Assembly: GCF_007828955.1 (NCBI RefSeq)
Contig: NZ_VIVR01000001.1
Coordinates: 1,054,001 to 1,118,000 of the forward strand
Reading direction: 5' to 3'
DNA length: 64,000 nucleotides
Origin: Kitasatospora atroaurantiaca
GTDB taxonomy: Bacteria > Actinomycetota > Actinomycetes > Streptomycetales > Streptomycetaceae
Under the pieces are notes generated by a model. That model did not search any database. It was not told the origin of the DNA and worked only from the letters and a program-made list of their open reading frames with translations. Positions 1 to 7,800 of this stretch are shown one piece after another; the first letter of the stretch is position 1, and every line of letters starts with the position of its first letter. The translations under genes and the position numbers were made by a program.

Positions 1-286
1 GCTTGCCCAGCATCGCGCCCAGCCCGATCAGCAGGCCGACGCCGCTGACGGTGGCTCCGAAACCGGTGACGAAGCTGCTGGTGAGCTTGTCGAACGGGGC
101 GCCCGCCACCGCGGCGAGCACGCCGGAGCCCAGCGTCAGGGCGAGGAAGGGGTGCAGCTTCAGCTTGGTGATCAGCAGCACGATCACACCGATGCTGAGC
201 AGGACCGCGACCAGCAGCTGGGCGTCGCTGTCGGTGTGCGGCAGGGCCGGTGGGGCGGCCGCGAGCAGGGTGGCGGGGGTCGTCAC
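1..286 (-). CDS. GntP-family gluconate permease, N-terminal part (runs off window)
   Basis: Only the first 95 codons are present. The GTG start at 286 gives an N-terminus with two hydrophobic segments (about residues 24-42 and 48-66) and the motif KLHPFLALTLGS, typical of GntP/GntT gluconate:proton symporters, which import gluconate across the membrane. The start overlaps the stop of the gluconokinase gene in a GTGA tetranucleotide, so the two are translationally coupled: uptake followed by phosphorylation to 6-phosphogluconate for the pentose phosphate pathway. The family call rests on the N-terminus plus its partner; the rest of the gene is outside the window. Confidence 0.8.
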   Translation of the reverse strand, partial: MTTPATLLAAAPPALPHTDSDAQLLVAVLLSIGVIVLLITKLKLHPFLALTLGSGVLAAVAGAPFDKLTSSFVTGFGATVSGVGLLIGLGAMLGK

Positions 287-822
287 GCGAGGTCTCCATT
301 GACGGGCCGCAGCAGTGCCGCGGCCAGCTCGACGAGCTGTTCGGGGGTGTGGGCGACGTCCAGCACCACGCCGTGCTCGTCCGGCTGGAGCGGTTCGAGC
401 GTGGCGTACTGGGAGTCGAGCAGCGAGGCGGGCATGAAGTGGCCGGCCCGGTGGGCGAGCCGGTCCTCGACCAGGCCGTGTCCGCCGCTCAGATGCAGGA
501 AGAACGCGCCCGGGCAGTGGGTCCGCAGGATGTCGCGGTACTGCCGCTTGAGCGCCGAGCAGGTGACCACTCCCCCCGTCCCGGCCTGCGCCCGTCCGCC
601 CAGCCACCCGCCGAGAGCGTGCAGCCACGGGGAGCGGTCCCGGTCGTCGAGCGGGGTGCCGGCCGACATCTTGGCGATGTTGGCCGGCGGGTGGAAGTCG
701 TCCGCCTCGGCGTACGGGAGGCCGAGGCGTGCGGCGAGCAGTCGGGCGACGGTGGTCTTACCGACTCCGGAGACGCCCATCACCACGATGGTCGGCCGGT
801 GCTCCTCGACGCTGAGAGCCAT
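283..822 (-). CDS. gntK: Gluconokinase
   Basis: A 179-aa soluble kinase, the usual length for the GntK/IdnK family, which phosphorylates D-gluconate with ATP to 6-phosphogluconate. The Walker A motif GVSGVGKT lies at residues 16-23, followed by the family-typical GLPYAEADDFHPPANIAKMSAG region (split here: EADDFHP, then KMSAG), DRxPWLHAL and a CSALKRQYRDILR segment. It is the first gene of the minus-strand gnt operon and overlaps the permease start by 4 nt. It is divergent from a FadR-type regulator at 960, from which it is separated by a candidate operator. Identification is secure from motifs and context. Confidence 0.95.
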   Translation of the reverse strand: MALSVEEHRPTIVVMGVSGVGKTTVARLLAARLGLPYAEADDFHPPANIAKMSAGTPLDDRDRSPWLHALGGWLGGRAQAGTGGVVTCSALKRQYRDILRTHCPGAFFLHLSGGHGLVEDRLAHRAGHFMPASLLDSQYATLEPLQPDEHGVVLDVAHTPEQLVELAAALLRPVNGDLA

Positions 823-869
823 GGGTGGTGCTCCTGTTCTGCCTGATCCGGTGCAACCTTGGCCTAAAG

Positions 870-908
870 GTATGACTTATTTAAGCCTTAGAAACATAAT
901 CGTCATAC
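870..908. promoter_or_regulatory. Candidate operator between gntK and the FadR-type regulator
   Basis: GTATGAC at 870-876 is repeated as its inverse complement GTCATAC at 902-908, with a 25-nt unusually AT-rich spacer in an otherwise GC-rich genome. It sits in the 137-bp divergent promoter region, so one regulator could control both directions. FadR/GntR proteins bind dyads, but the usual dyad is shorter than this; it may be two half-sites or two separate operators. Inference from sequence only. Confidence 0.5.
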
Positions 909-959
909 TTTCCATGTCGCACGAGGGATGGTCCCAGCCTCGGCCTCTAATCTGGACGG

Positions 960-1655
960 ATGGACATCCAGGGCCTGCCCGGCCGACTTCTCGCAGACCT
1001 CGGACCGGCCATCGCATCCGGCGAGATCCCGGCGGGCACGGTCCTGCGCAGCGAGGAGCTCGAGGCGAAGTACGGGGTGTCCCGGACGGTGGTCCGCGAG
1101 GCGGTGCGGATCCTGGAGTCGATGCGGCTGGTCACGTCGAAGCGGCGGGTGGGCATCACGGTTCAGCCCAAGTCGGACTGGGACGTCTTCGACCCGCTGG
1201 TGATCCGCTGGCGGCTGGCCGGTACGGACCGCTCGGCGCAGTTGCGCTCGCTCGGCTCGCTGCGGGTCGCGATCGAGCCGGCCGCGGCGGCACTGGCGGC
1301 CCGTCAGGCGACCGACGACCAGCGGCGGGAGCTCGGCGCACTGGCCGTCGAACTCACCGTCACCGCCCGCGCCGCCGATCTGGAGACCTTCCTGAAGCAC
1401 GACATCGCCTTCCACGCGACCGTCCTGCGGGCATCGGGGAACGAGATGTTCGCCCACCTCGGCGACACGGTCGGGGCGGTGCTGACCGGGCGGACGGAGC
1501 ATCACCTGATGCCGCATCAGCCCAAGCCGTACGCGGTGAAGCTGCACCGGGAGGTGGCGGACGCGATCTGCGCGGGCGACGCCGAGCAGGCCGAGCGGGC
1601 GATGCGCACGATCGTGGTGGGGGCGCTCGACGAGCTGGACGCGACCCTCGGCTGA
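960..1655 (+). CDS. FadR-type GntR-family regulator, probable gluconate repressor
   Basis: A 231-aa protein with an N-terminal winged helix-turn-helix (about residues 10-72; EELEAKYGVSRTVVREAVRILESMRLV is the recognition region, cited in part) and a C-terminal FCD ligand-binding domain (about 90-225) with metal-binding His/Asp positions such as FLKHDIAFHATVLRASGN. Such proteins usually release DNA on binding the sugar acid they regulate. Its divergent position beside gntK/gntP makes it the likely local gluconate repressor. The ATG at 960 lies after an AT-rich promoter region; no other start fits the wHTH better. Confidence 0.88.
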   Translation: MDIQGLPGRLLADLGPAIASGEIPAGTVLRSEELEAKYGVSRTVVREAVRILESMRLVTSKRRVGITVQPKSDWDVFDPLVIRWRLAGTDRSAQLRSLGSLRVAIEPAAAALAARQATDDQRRELGALAVELTVTARAADLETFLKHDIAFHATVLRASGNEMFAHLGDTVGAVLTGRTEHHLMPHQPKPYAVKLHREVADAICAGDAEQAERAMRTIVVGALDELDATLG

Positions 1656-1778
1656 GCCGCCTGCCCGGTTTGCGAGGGATTCGACGCTTTGCGGGCATGA
1701 TCCGGGCCGCCCGGGGCAGGCTGTTGCCCGGGGGTGCGCCGTGCGCCGCCGTACGCCGTCTGCGCCTGGGGGTCGCCG

Positions 1779-2093
1779 ATGTCCGCCGCACGCCGCCGTT
1801 TACCCGACGAGGTCCGGGCCGCCGCCGTACGGGCGTGGCTGTTCCTCTCGTGCACGCTGGTGAGTCTGACGGTGGCGACGCTGGCCTCGTACGCGCACAG
1901 CGGGCTGCTGACTCCGGCCCTGCTGGCCAGCGGCCTCGGAGTGTTCGGGACGACCTGGTGCCTGCTGGAGATCATGATCTCCCGTCAGATCGCCGCCCAG
2001 CGCAGGCGCGGGCCCGGCTCGGCCTCGCCGCTGGCGGGGAGCCGGGAGCGCGGACGGCGCCCGGGCATACGCCGGGCGCCGCTTCGAGGCTGA
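1779..2093 (+). CDS. Small membrane protein of unknown function
   Basis: 104 aa from the ATG at 1779. An upstream in-frame ATG at 1734 adds 15 residues that look non-coding. Two hydrophobic segments are visible (about residues 18-40, AWLFLSCTLVSLTVATLAS, and 44-66, LLTPALLASGLGVFGTTWCL) followed by EIMISRQIAAQRRR and a basic tail. This is the layout of a small two-helix inner-membrane protein. No catalytic motif is seen and I do not recognise a named family. It stands alone between the gnt regulator and the SulP operon and is convergent with the latter. Confidence 0.55.
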   Translation: MSAARRRLPDEVRAAAVRAWLFLSCTLVSLTVATLASYAHSGLLTPALLASGLGVFGTTWCLLEIMISRQIAAQRRRGPGSASPLAGSRERGRRPGIRRAPLRG

Positions 2094-2173
2094 TCCTCCG
2101 GTCGCAGGTCAGCCGCGCCTTTCCACCGCGAAGCCGTACTGCTCGGGCCGGCGGCGCTCGGCTGTGGGCCGGC

Positions 2174-2302
2174 TCAGCGCTTGCCGAGGGTGAAGAGCAG
2201 GATCATGAAGCCCGCCCACACGTGGGTCGCCGCGATGTAGATGACGGCGCGGATCATCATCGACTTTCGCTTGCTCTTCTCGTCCGCCTTGGCGTCGCTC
2301 AT
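2174..2302 (-). CDS. 42-aa DUF6126-like membrane protein
   Basis: A 42-residue protein: a charged N-terminus (MSDAKADEKSKRKS) followed by one membrane segment (AVIYIAATHVWAGFMILLFT) and a GKR end. The organisation, including the His in the helix, resembles the small streptomycete family DUF6126 as I remember it. Its ATG overlaps the TGA of the SulP gene in ATGA, so it is the last gene of the operon and probably translated by re-initiation. The coupling suggests it may be a small partner of the permease, but that is inference. Confidence 0.72.
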   Translation of the reverse strand: MSDAKADEKSKRKSMMIRAVIYIAATHVWAGFMILLFTLGKR

Positions 2303-4038
2303 CGCGGGGCTCCTTGGTTCTCGGTGGCTTCGGCGGTCCCGACGGGCAGGATACCTGTGCGGTGCAGCTGGGCCCGGGCGTGGGCGATCGCCTCGGGCGT
2401 GGTCCCGAAGACCTGGCCGTCGGCTCTCAGCTCGCCCAGCACGTCGAGGGCGTCGAGGGTGCGCAGATGCTCCTCGCGCACCCCGGAGACCAGGACCGTC
2501 ACATGCCGCCGGCGCAGCTTGCCGATCACGTCGCCCAGCACCAGCGCCCCGGTCGCGTCGATCGCCGTGACCCGGGAGAGCCGCAGGATGACCACCTTGA
2601 CGTTGCTGGCCTCGGCGAGTTCGAGCAGGAAGCTGTGGGCGGCGGCGAAGAACATCGGGCCGTCGATCCGGTACGCCACCATGTGCTCCGCGAGCAGTTC
2701 CTGCTCCTCGCGGTGGTGGTCGGCGGGCGGCAGCCCTTCGTGGAGGGCCACCTTGGTGAGACCGGCCGTCCGGGCGACCTGGCGCAGCGCCAGCACGCCG
2801 GCCACCACCAGCCCGGCGATCACCGCGGTGACCAGATCGAAGGCCAGCGTGGCAGCGGCGGTGAGCAGCAGCACGGCCGCCTCCCCGCGACCGGCTCTGG
2901 CCAGCGCCCGCAGCGACCCGACCTCCACCATCCGGACGGCCGTGGCGATCAGCACGCCCGCCAGCGCGGCCAGCGGGATGCCCGACACCAGCGGGGCGGC
3001 CGCGAAGACCACGGCCGCCAGGACGACCGCATGGATCAGCGCGGCCAGGCGGGAGGCGGCGCCGGAGCGGACGTTGACCGCCGTCCGGGCTATCGCGCCG
3101 GTGGCGGCGACGCCGCCGAACAGCGGGGCGACCAGGTTGGCCACGCCCTGGCCGAAGAGCTCGCGGTCACCGTCGTGTCGTTCGGAGACCGTCATGGCGT
3201 CGGCCGCGGTCGCCGACATCAGCGACTCCAGGGCTGCCAGGGCCGCGACCGCCAGGGCCGAGGTGGCCAGGGCCGGCACGGCGCCCGCATCGAAGAAGCC
3301 GAACGAGGGCATCGGCAGCCCGGCCGGCAGGTGTCCGATGGTGGCCACGTCCAACTCGGCGACACCGGTGACCACCGTCGCGGCGACCACGGCGAGCAGC
3401 GAGAACGGGACTCCCGGACGGAGCCGGCCGCCCACCAGCATGACCAGCGCCACCCCCGCCGCCACGGCGAGCGAGGCGAGGTGCGGACCGGACGAGAAGT
3501 CGGCGACCGCGTGCGCGGCGCTCACCACGACGTTCTCCCCGCCGCGCGGCGCGACGCCCAGCGCGGCGGGCACCTGCTGAAGCCCGATCACCCCGGCGAT
3601 GCCGACCGTGAAGCCTTCCACCACGGGCGCGGGCACGTACGCCATGTACCGGCCGGCACCGGCCAGTGCCAGCAGGATCAGCAGCACTCCGGCCAGCAGA
3701 CCCACCGTCAGGACACCGGACGCGCCGTACTCGTGGACGATCGGGACGAGGACCACGGTCATGGCCCCGGTCGGCCCGCTGACCTGGAGGTTCGAGCCGC
3801 CGAAGACCGCGGCGAGTGCCCCGGCCACCACCGCGGTGGCCAGCCCGGCCTGGGCCCCGGCGCCCGAGGCGACGCCGAAGCCGAGGGCGAGCGGGAGAGC
3901 GACGATCGCGACGGTCAGGCCCGCCAGCAGGTCCCGGCGCGGGGAACGGGCCATCGTGGCCAGCGTCCGGCGGTTCGGCAGGACGGCGAGGACGCGGTCG
4001 GCGCTACGGCGGCCGAGGGCACCGTACGCCGCACTCAC
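2299..4038 (-). CDS. SulP-family anion permease with C-terminal STAS domain
   Basis: 579 aa from a GTG at 4038 that overlaps the upstream arsR stop (GTGA). About ten to twelve hydrophobic segments occupy residues 25-420, beginning LAGLTVAIVALPLALGFGVASGAG, the SulP signature near helix 1; NLQVSGPTGAMTVVL is the conserved second motif. A STAS domain follows at about 440-560, including LRLSRVTAIDATGALVLGDVI with the loop Asp seen in anti-sigma-antagonist-like folds. SulP proteins carry sulfate, bicarbonate or related anions; the substrate cannot be read here. Control by an ArsR repressor is unusual for a sulfate permease. Confidence 0.88.
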   Translation of the reverse strand: MSAAYGALGRRSADRVLAVLPNRRTLATMARSPRRDLLAGLTVAIVALPLALGFGVASGAGAQAGLATAVVAGALAAVFGGSNLQVSGPTGAMTVVLVPIVHEYGASGVLTVGLLAGVLLILLALAGAGRYMAYVPAPVVEGFTVGIAGVIGLQQVPAALGVAPRGGENVVVSAAHAVADFSSGPHLASLAVAAGVALVMLVGGRLRPGVPFSLLAVVAATVVTGVAELDVATIGHLPAGLPMPSFGFFDAGAVPALATSALAVAALAALESLMSATAADAMTVSERHDGDRELFGQGVANLVAPLFGGVAATGAIARTAVNVRSGAASRLAALIHAVVLAAVVFAAAPLVSGIPLAALAGVLIATAVRMVEVGSLRALARAGRGEAAVLLLTAAATLAFDLVTAVIAGLVVAGVLALRQVARTAGLTKVALHEGLPPADHHREEQELLAEHMVAYRIDGPMFFAAAHSFLLELAEASNVKVVILRLSRVTAIDATGALVLGDVIGKLRRRHVTVLVSGVREEHLRTLDALDVLGELRADGQVFGTTPEAIAHARAQLHRTGILPVGTAEATENQGAPR

Positions 4039-4382
4039 CGGCGTGTTCCGCGGACTTCGCCGCCGCGCAGCTCGGCCAGCAGCTCCCCCTGGTCGGCGAT
4101 CATGTCGGTGAGGATCCGGCGGGCGGCACGGAGCAGTTCGGCGACGTCCGGGGTGCTCAGGGCGTAGACCACGGTGTTGCCCTCGCGGGTGGCGGTGACC
4201 AGCTGGGTGCGGCGCAGGACGGCGAGCTGCTGGGAGAGGCTGGAGGCCTCGATGTCGATCTCGGCGAGCAACTCGCGGACGGGGCGCGGGCCGTCCTGGA
4301 GCAGTTCGAGCACTCGTATACGGGCCGGGTGGCCGAGAGTGCGGAAGAACTCCGCCTTGGCCTGGTACAGCGGGACCGGCAT
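4035..4382 (-). CDS. ArsR/SmtB-family transcriptional repressor
   Basis: 115 aa with the compact ArsR winged helix (AKAEFFRTLGHPARIRVLEL, then IEASSLSQQLAVLRRTQLV as recognition helix, then a TREGNTVVYAL wing). No cysteine-rich metal site (ELCVCDL type) is present; the protein has no Cys, so a classical ArsR arsenite or SmtB thiolate site is absent and the signal is unknown. The start follows the stop of the 63-aa gene by 2 nt and its stop overlaps the permease start, so it is in one operon. It probably binds the palindrome at 4619. Confidence 0.9.
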   Translation of the reverse strand: MPVPLYQAKAEFFRTLGHPARIRVLELLQDGPRPVRELLAEIDIEASSLSQQLAVLRRTQLVTATREGNTVVYALSTPDVAELLRAARRILTDMIADQGELLAELRGGEVRGTRR

Positions 4383-4384
4383 GC

Positions 4385-4576
4385 TCAGTCCTCGTCCTCT
4401 TCCTCGGGGGTGTGCGGCAGCTCGATGCCGTGGTGGGCGGCGATCCGGAGCAGCCCGGTGATGCGGCCGCGGTACGCGTCCACGCCGTCCTCGTCCCCGG
4501 CCTCACGGGCTGCCGCCAGCGCTAGGCGTGCCTGGGCGAGCTGCTCGCGCAGCTCCTGGTCGAACACGTCTGCCAC
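4385..4576 (-). CDS. 63-aa acidic protein of unknown function, first gene of the arsR-sulP operon
   Basis: A 63-residue, mostly helical protein (MADVFDQELREQLAQARLAL at the start, then a GRITGLLRIAAHHGIEL segment) ending in an acidic PEEEDED tail. It leads the operon: its stop is 2 nt before the arsR start, and the AT-rich palindromic promoter lies just upstream. I do not know the family function. Helical amphipathic spacing suggests a small dimeric or partner-binding protein; no metal-binding motif is visible. Confidence 0.75.
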   Translation of the reverse strand: MADVFDQELREQLAQARLALAAAREAGDEDGVDAYRGRITGLLRIAAHHGIELPHTPEEEDED

Positions 4577-4887
4577 AGCCGCCTCCGATGCCGGTATGGG
4601 CTACAGCATCTATGAATATGAAGAATTCTTCAACTCTTCCTCGACTCCCCACGACCGGCCGGTCGGCGTCGGTCAGGAAGCTACGGAGTGGGTACTGTCC
4701 GATGCATCGTCAAATCCCCCTCGACGAAGCACGATCCGAGCGGACAGCTGCCTCGACCTTACCTCTCCGGGCCGGTCACACCCGGTGAACCTCGGCCGTC
4801 GCCCGAGGCAAGAGGGAGCGCGCGGGTCGCAGACGGCGCACGGTTCTCCTCAGCGCTCCGCGCCGCGCCGTCCGGCCTCCCGCCGGT
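4577..4887. promoter_or_regulatory. Promoter region with 14-bp perfect palindrome (arsR-sulP operator candidate)
   Basis: TGAAGAATTCTTCA at 4619-4632 is a perfect 14-bp palindrome inside an AT-rich island (CTATGAATATG precedes it) about 43 bp upstream of the first gene of the arsR-sulP operon. ArsR/SmtB repressors bind AT-rich imperfect dyads in such positions, so autoregulation is likely. The remaining 250 bp to 4887 carry no convincing gene; they hold the 3' side of the SMC-like gene and no clear terminator. Confidence 0.6.
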
Positions 4888-7800
4888 TCACTCGGGCACT
4901 CCCACCGGGACGTCGGCCGGGCGCTTGAACATCCGGGTGGCGGTGATCTCGCCGTGGACGGCCGGGCCGTCCGGGTCCTGCGGGGCGGGCAGACCGGGGC
5001 GCAGGTGCTCCTCCACCGAGATGTACTTGAGTCCGGCCCGCAGGTCGGCGTCGTTGCGGAGCCGGATGACCAGCGGGAACTCGGCGAGCGCGGTGGTGTC
5101 GAAGAGGCCGGTGGTGTAGATCAGCTGGACGCCGAGGGCGTCGGCCACGGCGCGCTGGAGCTCCAGCAGGTACGTGGCGTTGGCGCGGCCGATCGGGTTG
5201 TCGAGGAAGAGCGTGCCGGCGTGGCGCAGCTGGGACTGGCCCCGGTCGTTGGCGCGCAGGGCGGCCATCGTGCAGTACAGGGCGATGGCGGCGGTGAGCA
5301 GCTGGCCGCCGGAGAAGACGTCCGACATCTGGCCCACGCTCACCCGCTCGGCGCGCAGCACGGCGTCCGGCTTGAGGATCTCGACGCTCACGCCCTTCGG
5401 GCCGATCGCGGCCGCGACGCCGCGGAGCAGGAGTGACATGCCGTCACGGCGCAGGTCGGAGTTCTTGCGGACGGCGGCGCGGGTGGCCTCGTCGATCACC
5501 TCGCCGAGGCGCTCGACCAGCACAGCGTGGTCCGGGTCCTCGAAGCGGATCCGCAGGAACTCCTGGCCGGACCACTCCCCCAGGCCCTCGGGTAGGCGGG
5601 AGAGCCGCTGGGCGGCCCGGAGCGTGGTGAGCGAGCTCTCGACCAGGCCGCGCAGGCGGTCGACGATGCTGCCGCGGTTCCGCTCCAGCTGTTCCAACTC
5701 GTCGGAGAGCACCCGGAGTCGGGGCGCGAAGGCGGTGGCCCAGGCGGCGGCGTGGTCGGGCAGGGAGGCGGCCGGGAGCTCGCGGATCTGCTGCCGGGCC
5801 GGGGTGCGGACGGCCTCGTAGCGGGCCGCGTTGGCGTGCCGGATCAGGGCGTCGGAGGCGTCGCGGACGGCGAGTTCGGCGGCGGTGAGCTCGGTGGCCG
5901 CCGCGCGCAGGGTACGCCGGGTGTCGGCGGCCGCCCCGCGGGCCTCGGCCAGGCTGCCGAGGTACGGCTCGGCAGCCTGCTCGGGCTCGTCCGGGTGGTG
6001 GTCGCGCAGGCCGTCGCGGAGCTGGGCGGCCGTCTCGTCGAAGTCCGCGGCGGCGCTCTGTGCGGCGTCCAGGGTGCGCTGCAGGTCGGCGTGCTCGGTA
6101 CGGGCGGTCTCCAGCCGCTCCCGGCGCTCGGCGAGCCGGGTGGTGGCGGTGCGGAGCAGGACCTGGGCGTGCTCGGGGTCGGTGGGGACGAGGTCCTCGG
6201 GCAGCTCGGTGTGGGCCTCGCCGCTGGCGGGGGCGGAGCGTTCGGCCTCGCCGCGCAGGCGGCCGAGCTGCTCGCTGGCGGTGGCGGAGCGGGCCTCGAT
6301 GGTGGCGACCAGCTCCTCGGCGCGGGCGGCGGCCGCCTGGCGGGCCGGGCCGTCGGCTCCGTCGGGGCTGGCGAGCAGCTCCTCGGCGCGGGTGCGCACC
6401 TTGTTGGTGAGGCGGTCGAGTTCGGTGGCGGCGGCCGCTTCGTCGCCCTCGGCGCGGGCCTGCTCGGCGCGCAGGTCGGCGCCGACGCCGACCTTCTCGT
6501 AGAGCTGGGAGGCGGCGCGGTAGGCCTCGCGCAGGGCGGGCAGGGAGGCGGGGGCCTCGGCCGGCTCGACGGTGTCGGAGACGGCGGAGAGCTCGGCACG
6601 CTCGGCCCGCAGGGTCCGGGCGGTGCGGCGGGCGTCGTCGGCGGCGCGCTGGGCGGCGCGGCGGTCCTCGTCGCAGGTACGGGCCCGCTCGGCGCAGGCG
6701 GCCTGGCGGCGCTCGCACTCGGCGGCGTCCTCGGCGAGTTCGCGCAGGCGGCGCGTCCAGTTGGCGCGCTCACGCAGGCGGAAGGCGAGGCCGGCCAGGG
6801 CGTCGGCCCGGCGGCGGGCCCGCTGGGCAGCCTCGCGGCGCTCCTCGTGGGCGTACGCGGCGGCGGCGTGGTCGGTCTCGGCCTCGGCGTGCTCGGCGCG
6901 CAGGGTGGCCAGCTCGGCGGCGGCGGTCTCGGCGTGCAGAGCCGCTTCTCGGGCGGCCTCGGTGAGTTCGGCCAGGGTGCCGGGCGGGCACTGGGCGTGC
7001 CAGGAGGCCAGGCGGGCGGCGAGGGCTCGGTCGCCGCCGAGCCGGGCGGCGAGTTCGCGGATGTGCTCCTCGCGGGCGGTGGCGCGGGTGCGCAGCTCGC
7101 GGCGCTCGTCGTCGGCGGCGCGTTCGTCGTGCATGGCCGGGTTCGGCGGCACCAGGAAGAACGGCGGCTCGTCGGCGATCGGTGCGATCAGCGCGGCGGC
7201 GGTGCCGACGGCGACGGTCGAGCGCGGCAGCAGAGCGGCCGCCTGGAGGGTATCGCGGGCGCGCTCCAGCGAGCCCGGGTCGGTGACGACGACACCGTCG
7301 ACCAGTTCGGGGCGGGCCGCCAGGATCGCGTCGTGGTCGGCCGGGTCGACGGACTGGGCGAGGTAGCGCCAGCCGGGCAGGGCGGGGATGCCGTGCTCGC
7401 CGAGGTACTCGACGGTGGCCAGCACGTCCGGCCCCGGCGGCAGCAGGCCGCCGTCGCCGAGGGCGGCGAGGATGCGGGAGTCGTCGGCGGCGGCCGTACG
7501 CAGGTCGAAGAGGGTGCGCTCGGCGGTGGCGACGTTCTGGTCGAGCTGCTCGCGGAGGTCCTCGGCGGCCGTGTCGAGGACCTCCGGGGTCAGGAACCCC
7601 TCCCCTTCGTCGGCGCCTTCCTGGTAGGGGGTCAGGGCGAGCAGCTCGGCGAGGCGGGGTTCGGCGGCGAGCTGGGCGGCGGTGCGCCGCTCGGCGGCGA
7701 GGGCGCGCTGGGCTGCCGTACGGGCGTCGGTGGCGCGGGCGGCGGCCAGTTCGGCGCGGGCCTCGGCAGCGGCGGTCTCGCGGACCCGGGCGGCGGACTG

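Noticed and set aside
152..3580. 1142-codon plus-strand open frame across gntK, the regulator and SulP
   Set aside because: It crosses several well-supported genes on both strands and its product has no recognisable domain.
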